A stretch of DNA of 46,332 bases from Bacteroidota bacterium. GTDB lineage: Bacteria > Bacteroidota > Bacteroidia > NORP154. How positions within the stretch are numbered: position 1 is the first letter of the stretch; each line of letters opens with the position of its first letter. The notes under the pieces were generated by a model that saw only the letters and a list, made by a program, of their open reading frames with translations, ran no database searches and was not told the DNA's origin. Where the stretch lies: positions 1 through 46,332 of the forward strand of contig JACZWC010000037.1 in the NCBI GenBank assembly GCA_022572355.1, read 5' to 3'. Of the stretch, positions 18,953 to 28,203 are shown in pieces. The translations under genes and the position numbers were made by a program.

Positions 18953-18960
18953 TATATTTG
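18953..18960 (+). promoter_or_regulatory. -7 promoter box TATATTTG upstream of the small secreted gene pair
   Basis: An exact TAnnTTTG match ends 28 bases before the ATG at 18989, the expected distance for a Bacteroidota promoter with a short leader. No TTG was found at the -33 position. It would drive the two-gene unit 18989-20317, which ends in the terminator at 20344-20377. Confidence 0.55.
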
Positions 18961-18988
18961 AAGCGTTAACTCTTTAAAAATTGCACAG

Positions 18989-19672
18989 ATGAATCTAAAA
19001 GCACTTGGAGTATTCACATTGCTCTGTTTTTTCAGTATTAGCTTGTTCTCACAACCAGAAACTAAAGCAATTGAAAATAACTACCAAAAGTTTAAGCAAG
19101 AGTTACCTGTTGCAGAGGAACTTGTAACATTTGGACTTGATATAAAGTCCAGTATTCCATTGATAACAGCAGCAGAATTATTAATGAAATACCCTTTTGC
19201 TATTCAGTCAACTTCGGAAACAATCAATCCCAAAAAAATACTTGTAAGAGCGTTGCAATTTGTAAAAGCACGGGACGACAAGCATTTAATTGACATAATC
19301 AACAAGCTTCAAAAAGAATATGACGAGTTGGAAAAAGCAAGTACGCCTGAAGTAGCGGAGATTGATTTTACTAAGTTTAACACCAATCAGTTTTACTATG
19401 AGCGTTTTATATTGAAACCTAAAGATGTCTATGAAATAAGAAAAGTATTTAATGCGAATGCCAAAGCTGAAGTTAGAATTATGACCGCCGAGGTGAATTC
19501 AAACGTCGCGGTAAAAATCTTTGACGGTAAGAATGAAATTCCTGACTTTGAAGCAATTAACGAGTGTAATGAAATTGGCGTGAGGTGGAAGCCGTCTAAA
19601 AAACGGGTATATACGATTATCATAAAAAATATGGGTACTGAAAACTCGGAGTGTTTTTTATTCACCAATTAA
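18989..19672 (+). CDS. Small secreted protein of unknown function (first of a paralogous pair)
   Basis: 227 residues with a signal peptide (1-22, ending LFSQ). The N-terminal half (about 23-115) is predicted helical and charged (IKSSIPLITAAELLMKYPF; VKARDDKHLIDIINKLQKEY). The C-terminal half (about 125-227) looks like a beta-sandwich: YYERFILKPKDVYEIRKVF, VAVKIFDGKNEIPD, VRWKPSKKRVYTIIIKN and a final FTN. The same plan, including the W-x-P...Y-x-I-x-I/V-K-N block and the final TN, is seen in the next gene, so the two are paralogs. The domain resembles a pre-peptidase C-terminal type beta-sandwich, but no family is securely recognised. It is upstream of the metacaspase gene, though separated from it by a terminator. 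Confidence 0.8.
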   Translation: MNLKALGVFTLLCFFSISLFSQPETKAIENNYQKFKQELPVAEELVTFGLDIKSSIPLITAAELLMKYPFAIQSTSETINPKKILVRALQFVKARDDKHLIDIINKLQKEYDELEKASTPEVAEIDFTKFNTNQFYYERFILKPKDVYEIRKVFNANAKAEVRIMTAEVNSNVAVKIFDGKNEIPDFEAINECNEIGVRWKPSKKRVYTIIIKNMGTENSECFLFTN

Positions 19673-19684
19673 TATTCTACTATC

Positions 19685-20317
19685 ATGAAAACAGTTAAAA
19701 TAATTTCGAGCGTATTATTCCTTTTTTTCTTTTCATCGGGTGTTTTTTCACAGGATGAAGCTGTTTCTGATCTTGAATCAGAAATTACCAGTGAAGAAAA
19801 GGTATTTTTTTACATTCATGATTATGGAATAAAACAAAAATCAACTTTGAGCCTTATCAGTGCAGTAGAAATGTACCAATTAAACGATCTTAATATCGAG
19901 GGGGTGGATGTTGGCTCCATATTGGCTAAAGCTGAACAATTTGCAAATAATGATGCCAGTCTTATCACTGCGGTAAAAAGTGCCAGGAATCTTAAAGCCA
20001 GGGGAAAAACAACAGGCCCAACGGGCATTAACTTGAACAATGCCTCCAGAGTGCTTATTGCTGGCGGGAAACATATTGAAAGAAGTTGGATTTTTAATGG
20101 AGCCACACCTGCCGAATTAAAAGTTATTGATAATCTTGGAGTTGGAGTGGGTGTTGAAGTTTATGATAAAGATGGTAAACGTGTTGCAATTAAGACAAAA
20201 GATTGTAACAGTTATACGTATGTTACCTGGACTCCACCTGCTAAACAGAAATACAGAATAGTAGTGAAAAACATTAATTCAAGTGATGATATTAGAATTC
20301 TGATGGTTACGAACTAA
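19685..20317 (+). CDS. Small secreted protein of unknown function (second of a paralogous pair)
   Basis: 210 residues, signal peptide 1-22 (ending GVFSQ). It begins 12 bases after the stop of its paralog and is surely co-transcribed with it. The helical first half has IKQKSTLSLISAVEMYQL, which parallels IKSSIPLITAAELLMKYPF in the paralog. The second half has GGKHIERSWIFNGATPAELKV, VEVYDKDGKRVAIKT, VTWTPPAKQKYRIVVKN and a final VTN. The C-terminal half looks like a beta-sandwich that could bind a partner or act as a secreted accessory domain. No catalytic motif and no T9SS sorting domain are visible. A terminator follows 26 bases after the stop. Confidence 0.82.
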   Translation: MKTVKIISSVLFLFFFSSGVFSQDEAVSDLESEITSEEKVFFYIHDYGIKQKSTLSLISAVEMYQLNDLNIEGVDVGSILAKAEQFANNDASLITAVKSARNLKARGKTTGPTGINLNNASRVLIAGGKHIERSWIFNGATPAELKVIDNLGVGVGVEVYDKDGKRVAIKTKDCNSYTYVTWTPPAKQKYRIVVKNINSSDDIRILMVTN

Positions 20318-20343
20318 TGTGACATTGATCTTCGCCTTAGAAT

Positions 20344-20377
20344 AAAAAAACTCTCTTAGAAATAAGGGAGTTTTTTG
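20344..20377 (+). terminator. Rho-independent terminator after the small secreted gene pair
   Basis: AACTCTCTTA and TAAGGGAGTT form a 10-bp stem (one G-U pair) around GAAA, flanked by an A-run upstream and TTTTTT downstream. The flanking A and T runs can extend the stem, so it may work in both directions. Confidence 0.88.
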
Positions 20378-20525
20378 TCTTATTCAATCTAGGCTCATGT
20401 TTTTTAAATAACTGAAATTCCAATCTGTTTTTTTCAACCTCCAGCAAAGAGCATTTAGAGTTTGATTTTAGGGTGTGGTGAGCAATTTCATGTTTCGTGA
20501 ATTGAAAGGATAAAAGGGAGACATT

Positions 20526-22655
20526 ATGAATAAAATAATCAAGATCAATCTCTTAGTGGCTGCAACACTCATAAGCACATTTAGCGCTTATGCTCAATCA
20601 GTTCAAAATAGCCAATATTCAATTTCAGATGCCGATGAAGTAAGTGATTCTCAGCAGGTTGAACTTACTGCTCAACGAGGCTACACTGAAGGAAATGATC
20701 TCCAGCATGATGAACTCTCTGTAAAACATGCGCTCATTATTGCTATTGGCGAATACCCTGTAGAATCAGGATGGGGAAGTTTGAGTTCTGCCAATGACCT
20801 TGTTTTGATGAAGGGCACTTTGATAAAACAAGGGTTTCAAGAGAAAAACATTATTGTTTTGACAGATCAGGATGCGACAAAAATGAATATCGTAACCAAG
20901 TTACAAGATCTGACACGCAAAGTGAAACAAGGAGACATGGTGGTAATCCATTTCTCAGGCCACGGACAACAAATATCTGACGATAATGGCGACGAAATTG
21001 ATAACCTGGATGAGTGCCTTGTACCATATGATGTGGAAAATGTGACCGGCGAAAATCATATTCGTGATGATTTGTTGGGAAAATTGATCAATGATTTGCG
21101 GCGAAAGCTCGGAAAAGCAGGACATGTAATAATTTTTCTTGATTCCTGCCATTCCGGTACTGCCACCAGGGGTACCAAAAAGATAAGGGGAGGAAGAGAG
21201 CCCTTGATCATTGCGGGAGCAGAGCAAAATAAATCAGGTGAAATGGGCAAAGAAACTGGAAGCGGCCTGTTTGAATCAGGCCCTAAATCCAGGGGAACTA
21301 ACACCGAGCTTGCCAGTTTCGTATTATTTGCCGCATCCAATTCCAACGAATCTAATTTTGAGGCATATGATGAGAATTATAAACCCGTCGGATCTTTATC
21401 TTACGCTTTGTCCAAAGCTTTTTCAGAACTCAATGGGCCAACTTCTTACAGAGGCCTTTTTGCAAAAGTCATGACCACCATGGCGCAAATAGTACCCTAT
21501 CAAACTCCTGTGGCAGAAGGTGATATTGACAATGAAGTTTTTAATGGAAATACTATTAGCCAGATGCCCTATTTCAATATTATTGAATTTGTGAATGAAA
21601 ATGTCCTAAAAATTGACGGAGGCGCCATTTCCGGTATCATGCAAGGAGACCTTATAGGATTATATAACAGCGGGACTGCAAATACTAGGAACCTGACTGC
21701 AGATAACACAGGAAAAGTGATGATGGTGGATAACTTTAGTGCCGAGATCATATTCAACAAACCTCATGAAGTGTACAATTTGAAGTCAAAGTGGGCTTTT
21801 GTAACTGAGAAAAATTATGCAGGAGCTTCGTACAGCTTACGTGTTCATATCAATGTGCAGAACAACGGACTAAAAACTCAGATTGAAAAGGCATTAAAAG
21901 ATCTTAGCCTGGTGGATATCAGTGCAAAAAATGCTGAATTGGTCATTGAGGAAACGACAGCCAAAGGTTCCCGGGGCATCTTTATTAAAACAGCCGGAGA
22001 AAATATGAAAGTCAATGAAAAGCCCATTATGATCAATGGCCCCGCTGATATTGACAAATGCATAGATATTATTAAACAATATGCGCAAAGCAAGTTCATC
22101 AAAAAGATCAGCATGACTGATAAAAACTACAATGCTGAACTGGAACTTATTCCGGTGAAGGTTGACAACGAAGGGAAGATCACCGATACCCTTGACATGA
22201 AAGACTTTATGGAAAATGGTACTATTCCAAGATTTAGGGTGGGGGATAAGGCATTGATCAGGTTTAAAAATACAGGAGATAAGGATTGTTATGTGTCTGT
22301 GATTGATATTCAGCCAAACGGTATCATCAATCCGATACTACCTGATGGCAAGAAGTTCAAGGACGGGAAAGAACTCAAAATAAAAAAGGGGCAAACGCTT
22401 ATCATTCCTGATCTATGGGTCAGCCTTTATGAGCCATGCGGTACCGAGGTATTCAAAGTTTTCATTACAGAACAGCCCCTTAACCTGCAACCTATAATTT
22501 CCAGCCGGGGCAGCTCAACAAGAGGTGCTAGTCATCCCATGGAGAAGCTGTTCCAAAGCTCTTATCAGAATACAAGGGGAGCAAAACCTGAAAGTATGCC
22601 TTCGGGTTCTTCCGGATCTACTTTTGATTACGTATTTAAAATTGCACCAAAGTAG
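20526..22655 (+). CDS. Secreted metacaspase-like peptidase (C14) with DUF4384 C-terminal domain
   Basis: 709 residues, signal peptide 1-23 (ending AYAQ). The caspase domain spans about 65-350: ALIIAIGEYP, the catalytic His146 in IHFSGHGQQ, an acidic loop DDNGDEIDNLDECLVPYD typical of calcium-binding type I metacaspases, and the catalytic Cys208 in FLDSCHSGT. Metacaspases cut after Arg or Lys. After Cys208 there is a long Gly/Arg-rich loop (RGTKKIRGGRE). Residues about 365-550 are of unclear fold. A DUF4384 domain follows (about 560-665: FRVGDKALIRFKNTGDKDCY, LPDGKKF, IIPDLW). The tail is Ser/Arg/Gly-rich (SSRGSSTRGAS). It lacks a T9SS sorting domain, so a periplasmic location is likely. Convergent with the second caspase gene, 9 bases away. 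Substrate unknown. Confidence 0.9.
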   Translation: MNKIIKINLLVAATLISTFSAYAQSVQNSQYSISDADEVSDSQQVELTAQRGYTEGNDLQHDELSVKHALIIAIGEYPVESGWGSLSSANDLVLMKGTLIKQGFQEKNIIVLTDQDATKMNIVTKLQDLTRKVKQGDMVVIHFSGHGQQISDDNGDEIDNLDECLVPYDVENVTGENHIRDDLLGKLINDLRRKLGKAGHVIIFLDSCHSGTATRGTKKIRGGREPLIIAGAEQNKSGEMGKETGSGLFESGPKSRGTNTELASFVLFAASNSNESNFEAYDENYKPVGSLSYALSKAFSELNGPTSYRGLFAKVMTTMAQIVPYQTPVAEGDIDNEVFNGNTISQMPYFNIIEFVNENVLKIDGGAISGIMQGDLIGLYNSGTANTRNLTADNTGKVMMVDNFSAEIIFNKPHEVYNLKSKWAFVTEKNYAGASYSLRVHINVQNNGLKTQIEKALKDLSLVDISAKNAELVIEETTAKGSRGIFIKTAGENMKVNEKPIMINGPADIDKCIDIIKQYAQSKFIKKISMTDKNYNAELELIPVKVDNEGKITDTLDMKDFMENGTIPRFRVGDKALIRFKNTGDKDCYVSVIDIQPNGIINPILPDGKKFKDGKELKIKKGQTLIIPDLWVSLYEPCGTEVFKVFITEQPLNLQPIISSRGSSTRGASHPMEKLFQSSYQNTRGAKPESMPSGSSGSTFDYVFKIAPK

Positions 22656-22664
22656 GTGTATGTC

Positions 22665-25600
22665 TCAATAATAATAGTGCAGCAATAAATAATCAGATCT
22701 TAACTCATCATTTGAAAACAAATCCAAATTGCTGATTATATCATTGTAATTTGATACCTCCCCTTTTTGATCAGCTTTAGATAAATTATACAGTGCTATA
22801 TATGCCGGGAAAAAATAAGGATTTAGATCAATTGCTTTTTTATAAAATTCACGGGCCTTTTTAGCCTTGCTTGATTTTTCGATAAACAACCCATAGTAGT
22901 AATGCGCATTGGGATCATCAGGCACTTTTTCCAATACTTTTTTCAAATAACTATCGGGCTTTTCATCCTGTTTGTCTTTATCTTTTTCCCTGTATTCCGT
23001 CAATAGATAACCAGCAATACACACGAGGGCATAGGGCTTTGGATTATACGGATCAAGTTTGATCACCTTTAAGGCTAATTTCCTGCAGTCAAAAAGAGTT
23101 TTGGAAATGGACCTTTTGTTGGATACTTCTTTTTCACTGAAGCTTTTTAATACACTAAAAGATCCGTGTAAGTTTTGTATTGCTGCTTCAACGAGCGTAA
23201 TATATAAATCTGCCAACTCACACAGAACAGCAGGATCGTTAGGCGCCAACTCTTTCGCTTTGTTAATATCTCTTAAAGCATTTTTAAGTAACAGCATACT
23301 TTTTTGAGACTTGCCTGATAAGGTTTTGTGCTCATAATGGAACGTTTTGCCCCGGCATAGATAACTGTAATGGTATTTATCATCAATACTGATGCTCTTT
23401 TCAAATAATTTTTGAGCCTCATTGATTTGGCCTGTTTTTGCTTTTAACTCTGCATAACGACAGTATAGGTAAGGGTTTTGCGGGTCAACTTTGATGGCTG
23501 TGAGAAAGTTCTTCTCAGCCTCCATAAAATTACCTTTCAGTGCATATACTTCAGCAAGATTTAAGTAACCCTTTGATATTTTAGGTTGTAGTGATACAAT
23601 TTTGTTAAACTCCTCAATAGCGAGATCGTATTTGCCCTCTGCTAAAAATGCTTTACCCATGTTACACTTGGGTTCAGTCCAGTTTGGAATTTTTTCACCT
23701 GCATTTTTGGCGCTTTTTTGTGACATCAATACATCATTAAGCTTTTTATAGATTACCGCCAAAGTATTCTGCGTATAGGCTGCATGGGGTTCGATTTCTA
23801 TTATTTTATTAATGTTGCTTATAGCCTTATCAAAATTTGAATAATCATTTGTCATAATGGTTAAATACGTTTCCAGCAGCAACTTACGTGTTAGTATTTT
23901 ATCTGAAATAACTTTTTCATCCTTGTATAAATCATAAGCTAATTTAAGTTCAAGGATCGCTTTTTTAACTTCAGATTCTGCGGGAAGGACTTCCTCACCC
24001 TTTAAAAAGGAATCTATGATGTATTGAGCAAATTTTTGTAAGTGAACGCAAAGAAGGCCCTTTAATTTTTCACTTAAGTGTTCGAACTGTGGATAAGTGG
24101 CTAAATAGTCTATTATATCAATAACATATTTAAGATTTTTCTTTGGTATGTCTAAATCTACCAGGTACAATTCACCCCCATAAGTTACAGCTGATAGCTT
24201 GTCATTTACCGGGCTAATTGATAGATCACAAATACCGCGTTTGGTTTGTATGTTAAACGGAAGAATTTTATTCTTCTCATTGTCAATAATTATTATTTTA
24301 AATTCTTTTCCGGCAGCAAAAATGTATCTGCCTTCAAAATCTGTCTCAATATCATTGAGAGCTGATAATCCTGTTGTGTATTTTTCTATTTGACTTAAAG
24401 TAGCAAGGTCCCACACAATGATCTTTCCATTTGCATTCCCACTGATAAAATATTTTTGATTCGCAGTTATTATTCCGGCATTTATTTTTGTCCCAACATT
24501 CATTGTCTTTTTTACAGAATAATTATGGAGGTCCCAGGCAATGAACCGGCCATCCCAGCTTGTTGAGATTAATAACTTTCCCTCCCAGTCAATCGATAAT
24601 GATGTTATCCTGTTTGAGTGTTTTTTCAGTGTTTTAATTAATGTCCAATCATGTGTGTCCCAGATCTTTATCGAACCATTATTAGCTCCACTAACTAGAT
24701 AATTCCCATCGGGAGTAAATTTCAGTGATCTTATGTCGGTATTATGGGCAACAAATGTTTTAATCAATTGATCATCATCTAAACTCCAAATCATGATCTT
24801 ATTATTCCATCCGGCGCTTGCTAATAAATTCCCGTTATAAGATGTTTCAAGACATAAAACTCCCGGATGATCCCATGCCTTTTTATCCTCTATTTTATTT
24901 TGAACAGAATAGAGGTCAATCTTTTTACTATCGCTTCCTGTTATCACGGTTTTTCCATCCGGAGAAAAGGTAACGGCATAAGATATTTTCGATGGGAGGC
25001 TTGAATAAACAGTAGTTTTTTTTATTCTAATTCCGTTCTCCGTTTTTGAAAGAATTTTTTGATCCTTTTCGGGATTGATGTAGTCGCCATTTTCTAATGC
25101 TTTATCATATAAACTTCTAAAATATAAGGGAATTGTTGGTACATTACGTTTATAGCTGGTTTTTGAAGTTTCAATCTTACGAGCAGCAAATTTATCGTCC
25201 GATCCCTTCGCACTTGCAAGAAACTCTCCACTTTTATCTTTGTTTACCACAAACAAAGGAGAAGTTTTGTCGCCAACTGCAACAGGGTTTTGTTGTGATT
25301 CGGTTGCCTCCTCTACACTGTTCCAAACATATTTATACAGTTCACCAAAAGTGATGATTGCATCATTCTTAGATGCCATCCCGTGCAGTCCCTTTAATAA
25401 ATAATAGGTGAAAACACCGTGGCCTCCTCCCCATTTTTCATCTTCAAATGACAATTCATTGGGTTGGCATGAAACGAGCTTAAATGTATTTTCCCATTCT
25501 CTGCTCAAAGCGGTCAATGTGTTTTTAACACCTGAATCTTCACCTACTATCCTTCCGGAACGACAGGCATCGGTAATTACGAGAACTTTTACCCCGTTCT

Positions 25601-26090
25601 CCGTAGCCTGTGAAACATATCTTTGCAAAGTTCCAATCAATAATGCATCACTCGCTTCGTAATCGCCATCGCTTGCGACGTCATGGAGCAAGAGGTATCC
25701 ATCACCGAAATCAGAATCGACATCTCCATGCCCGGCGAAGTAAATAATAGTGAAATCATTCGGTTGTGGATCCTTGATGAGTGTATTTAACAAGGCGATC
25801 CGGATAATGTCATTACTGGCTTCTTCATTCAGGAACAAATAAAGATTCTTTGGATCGATCTCTTCCCGGGCACTTAAAAAGTTGTAAAACTCCATGGCAT
25901 CATCGTCGGCATAGGCCAACTGTTTATTTTCCGGTAAGTTTTTATAATCAGAAATGCCTATGATAACAGCTCTTATTGTACCACTTACTTCAGGTGCTAC
26001 GGATACACTTGCACCCCTGCTGCTTCCTTGAGGATATAATTCTGTAATTACAAAAATCAGGACAACAATTAATGTAATTACCTTAGGCAT
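22665..26090 (-). CDS. Caspase-WD40-TPR multidomain protein with signal peptide
   Basis: 1141 residues. An N-terminal hydrophobic segment (3-20) ending LYPQG is a signal peptide or anchor. The caspase domain runs about 38-290: AVIIGISDYKNLP, catalytic His121 in IYFAGHGD and catalytic Cys176 in ITDACRSGR. A beta-propeller of about seven WD40 repeats follows (about 367-650; for example TFSPDGKTVITGS, GNYLVSGANNGSIKIWD). TPR repeats occupy about 745-1120 (AFLAEGKYDLAIEEFNKIV, EVYALKGNFMEAEKNFLTAI). WD40 and TPR are protein-binding modules, so the protein reads as a sensor/scaffold fused to a protease. Its architecture recalls apoptosome-like designs, with no NB-ARC domain visible. Caspase-WD40-TPR fusions are known in bacteria; a targeted role here is not known. 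Divergent from the tandem secreted family at 26194, with 103 bases between. Confidence 0.9.
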   Translation of the reverse strand: MPKVITLIVVLIFVITELYPQGSSRGASVSVAPEVSGTIRAVIIGISDYKNLPENKQLAYADDDAMEFYNFLSAREEIDPKNLYLFLNEEASNDIIRIALLNTLIKDPQPNDFTIIYFAGHGDVDSDFGDGYLLLHDVASDGDYEASDALLIGTLQRYVSQATENGVKVLVITDACRSGRIVGEDSGVKNTLTALSREWENTFKLVSCQPNELSFEDEKWGGGHGVFTYYLLKGLHGMASKNDAIITFGELYKYVWNSVEEATESQQNPVAVGDKTSPLFVVNKDKSGEFLASAKGSDDKFAARKIETSKTSYKRNVPTIPLYFRSLYDKALENGDYINPEKDQKILSKTENGIRIKKTTVYSSLPSKISYAVTFSPDGKTVITGSDSKKIDLYSVQNKIEDKKAWDHPGVLCLETSYNGNLLASAGWNNKIMIWSLDDDQLIKTFVAHNTDIRSLKFTPDGNYLVSGANNGSIKIWDTHDWTLIKTLKKHSNRITSLSIDWEGKLLISTSWDGRFIAWDLHNYSVKKTMNVGTKINAGIITANQKYFISGNANGKIIVWDLATLSQIEKYTTGLSALNDIETDFEGRYIFAAGKEFKIIIIDNEKNKILPFNIQTKRGICDLSISPVNDKLSAVTYGGELYLVDLDIPKKNLKYVIDIIDYLATYPQFEHLSEKLKGLLCVHLQKFAQYIIDSFLKGEEVLPAESEVKKAILELKLAYDLYKDEKVISDKILTRKLLLETYLTIMTNDYSNFDKAISNINKIIEIEPHAAYTQNTLAVIYKKLNDVLMSQKSAKNAGEKIPNWTEPKCNMGKAFLAEGKYDLAIEEFNKIVSLQPKISKGYLNLAEVYALKGNFMEAEKNFLTAIKVDPQNPYLYCRYAELKAKTGQINEAQKLFEKSISIDDKYHYSYLCRGKTFHYEHKTLSGKSQKSMLLLKNALRDINKAKELAPNDPAVLCELADLYITLVEAAIQNLHGSFSVLKSFSEKEVSNKRSISKTLFDCRKLALKVIKLDPYNPKPYALVCIAGYLLTEYREKDKDKQDEKPDSYLKKVLEKVPDDPNAHYYYGLFIEKSSKAKKAREFYKKAIDLNPYFFPAYIALYNLSKADQKGEVSNYNDIISNLDLFSNDELRSDYLLLHYYY

Positions 26091-26193
26091 ATAATTCTAT
26101 CTTTATGGGAGCAGAGAAGTATCTTCTCAGGTAAAATTAAAGGTAATTAAACTGTAAATGAAATACAAATAACAAGGCCTGTCTTCATATTAG

Positions 26194-26419
26194 ATGAAAG
26201 AATTTCTTCTTTTTGTTTGTTTGATTTTGTTTCTCGCAACGGGAGCTGATGCCCAAGAAGTTTACAAAAGTAAAGATGAAAAAAGCCTGCCGGATTCCGG
26301 AGAGTACATAAAAGTAAATAAAGTCATTTCCATTAGCCCGGGGGATATTCGTTCTAACGACGCTCAGAATCAGTTGATCCAAAAAGAGCCCTACGATTCA
26401 ATTATTGAAGCCAGGCGGC
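26194..26419 (+). repeat. Near-identical 226-bp direct repeat, copy 1
   Basis: This segment and 27978-28203 match with only a handful of differences over 226 bases (offset 1784). It covers the signal peptide and leader of copies A and D of the tandem family. The match drops sharply after GCCAGGCGGC, where the domain body starts. This suggests recent duplication or gene conversion. Confidence 0.85.
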
Positions 26420-26745
26420 TGAATGTGAAAGAGTTTGTCAGCAAAACTTTTCTTGAATATGCAAACGGAGGATATAAAGCAGATCCCAACGGTGAGGAAT
26501 TATGGAATCGTTTGTCCCCTTATTTTCCAGGATCGGCACAGGTGGTGAGCCAAGGTTATGAAAAAGGCGGGAGTGCATCCGCTCCTGAGTATTTCTTTAC
26601 CAGAAATTTCCCCGGAAACTGTGAATCCGGTCGCATGAAGGGCAAAACTATTGCAAATGAGGATATAACTTTTGAGTTCGCATTAGGATCAGATAAAATA
26701 CGGGCCTTCATGATTCATATGCCTTATAATGTTGGTTCACCATAA
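26194..26745 (+). CDS. Secreted protein of unrecognised tandem family, copy A
   Basis: 183 residues. Signal peptide 1-20 (ending GADAQ), then a leader region (VYKSKDEKSLPDSGEYIKV...SISPGDIR) nearly identical to that of copy D at 27978. From about residue 70 comes the family domain: a helix (RLNVKEFVSKTFLEYANGG), the block DPNGEELWNRLSPYF, a variable middle, and a C-terminal strand pair (EDITFEFALGSDKIRAF). I do not recognise the family. The domain looks like a small alpha/beta fold with no obvious catalytic residues and no T9SS sorting domain. First of four adjacent same-strand genes and divergent from the caspase-WD40-TPR gene, so a shared regulatory region is plausible. Confidence 0.8.
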   Translation: MKEFLLFVCLILFLATGADAQEVYKSKDEKSLPDSGEYIKVNKVISISPGDIRSNDAQNQLIQKEPYDSIIEARRLNVKEFVSKTFLEYANGGYKADPNGEELWNRLSPYFPGSAQVVSQGYEKGGSASAPEYFFTRNFPGNCESGRMKGKTIANEDITFEFALGSDKIRAFMIHMPYNVGSP

Positions 26746-26772
26746 GTCGGATAGTCATAATAGAAATAAAAA

Positions 26773-27324
26773 ATGAGTAAGAGGAAATTACTTTGCAACG
26801 GATCAAAGCTTGCTTTTTGTGTGCTTCTTATAACTGGAACATCCGACAAAGCGAAGGCAGAGAAGAGCCCCATTGATTTGGGAGTGAATGCAAAAGCAGA
26901 AAACGTCATTTCTGCTGATGAGAAGGCAATAGACTCTGCGATCAATTATAAAGAAGCCCAAGATCAGCTGGCAAAAAAGGAGCAGGGTGATTCGCTGGAG
27001 GCCGAGCGGCAGAAGGTGAAGGATTTTTTCTATAAAACTCTTTTTGAGTACTTGAGACAAGAGACTGAATTTGATGACGAAGAACTAAGTAATAAATTAC
27101 GGAACAAATTGGCCCCTTATTTTGCTAAATCATCAAGAGTGGGAGTGAAATTCAGTGGTGGAAATACTTATTACTTTCCAGAGAATCTTTTTAAATCGCG
27201 TTATTCAGAAGCTGCTCGCTTGCATCATCCAATAGACATAACAAAAAATGATCTGAGTTTTACCTTTGAGAAGGGGTCGGATAAGGTCGAGTATTTAGTG
27301 ATCGATTTACGACGTGATTATTAG
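26773..27324 (+). CDS. Secreted protein of unrecognised tandem family, copy B
   Basis: 183 residues. The N-terminus has a hydrophobic stretch (about 12-24, FCVLLITGTSDKAKA) that is a weak signal peptide. The leader AEKSPIDLGVNAKAENVIS is shared with copy C but not with A or D. The family domain starts with RQKVKDFFYKTLFEYLRQ, followed by NKLRNKLAPYFAKS, a YYFPENLFKSRYSEA segment and ENDLSFTF-like strand (LSFTFEKGSDKVEYLVIDL). The gene begins 27 bases after copy A and ends 8 bases before copy C. Function unknown. The stretch from KAKAE to the RQKVK helix is about 83 percent identical in bases to copy C (offset 548), by eye. Confidence 0.78.
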   Translation: MSKRKLLCNGSKLAFCVLLITGTSDKAKAEKSPIDLGVNAKAENVISADEKAIDSAINYKEAQDQLAKKEQGDSLEAERQKVKDFFYKTLFEYLRQETEFDDEELSNKLRNKLAPYFAKSSRVGVKFSGGNTYYFPENLFKSRYSEAARLHHPIDITKNDLSFTFEKGSDKVEYLVIDLRRDY

Positions 27325-27332
27325 ATTTTGAA

Positions 27333-27893
27333 ATGAGTAAAAAATTAATTCTTGGTACTGTAGTTAGCTTGACTCTTGCGGCGGGAGCAGCCGGCAAAGC
27401 GAAAGCAGAAAAGAGTCCCATTGATTTGGGAGTGAATGCAAAAGTAGAAAACGTTATTTCTACCAATGAGAAAGCAACAGACTCAGCGATCAATTACGTG
27501 GAAGCCCAAAATCAGTTAGCACAGAAGGAGAAGAGCGATTCGCTAGAGGCCGAGCGGCAGAAAGTGAAAGAGTTTTTCCATAAAACATTGGTTGAATATT
27601 CACAAAAGGAATTTGAAACGGATAGTACCGGTGAATTATGGAAGAAATTGGCTCCTTATTTTGCCGAACCACCGTGTGGTACGGTGGTAATGTTTGTGGA
27701 TGGTTCTGTTTGGTATTCACCAGAGGATTTATTTGGATCACATTTCTCAGAGTATTGCAAAGTTGCCCATCGTGGAACGGTAGATATGATAAAAGAAGGA
27801 GAACTATCCTTTGTTTTCGAAGAGGGGTCGGATAGAATAAAGGGATTACGCTTAGACTTGCGACGTTTCAATGAGAAAATAATTCTTCGGTAA
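27333..27893 (+). CDS. Secreted protein of unrecognised tandem family, copy C
   Basis: 186 residues, signal peptide of about 1-25 (LILGTVVSLTLAAGAAGKAKA), leader as in copy B. Domain: RQKVKEFFHKTLVEYSQ, then FETDSTGELWKKLAPYF, in which one codon of the usual GEELW block is missing, then WYSPEDLFGSHFSEYCK and LSFVFEEGSDRIKGLRLDL. The ETDSTGE...LWKKL segment is close at the base level to the second domain of copy D, while the leader is closest to copy B. The gene therefore looks mosaic. No known family is recognised. It starts 8 bases after copy B, so they are probably on one transcript. Confidence 0.8.
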   Translation: MSKKLILGTVVSLTLAAGAAGKAKAEKSPIDLGVNAKVENVISTNEKATDSAINYVEAQNQLAQKEKSDSLEAERQKVKEFFHKTLVEYSQKEFETDSTGELWKKLAPYFAEPPCGTVVMFVDGSVWYSPEDLFGSHFSEYCKVAHRGTVDMIKEGELSFVFEEGSDRIKGLRLDLRRFNEKIILR

Positions 27894-27977
27894 AATCTCT
27901 GTCCATGAATGGGCCTTATACAGCAAATAAGATTGATTTTTTCTGATATTTTGGTATAATTCTAAGAAGACATAAAA

Positions 27978-28203
27978 ATGAAAAAGCTTCTTCTTTTCGT
28001 TTGTTTGATTTTGTTTCTCGCAAAGGGAGCTGATGCCCAAGAAGTTTACAAAAGTAAAGATGAAAAAAGCCTGCCGGATTCCGGAGAGTACATAAAAGTA
28101 AATAAGGTCATTTCCATTAGCCCGGGGGATATTCGTTCTAACGAAGCTCAGAATCAGTTGATCCAAAAAGAGCCCTACGATTCAATTATTGAAGCCAGGC
28201 GGC
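27978..28203 (+). repeat. Near-identical 226-bp direct repeat, copy 2
   Basis: Partner of 26194-26419; see that entry. Both copies begin at the start codon and end at the same point in the GCCAGGCGGC block. Confidence 0.85.
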
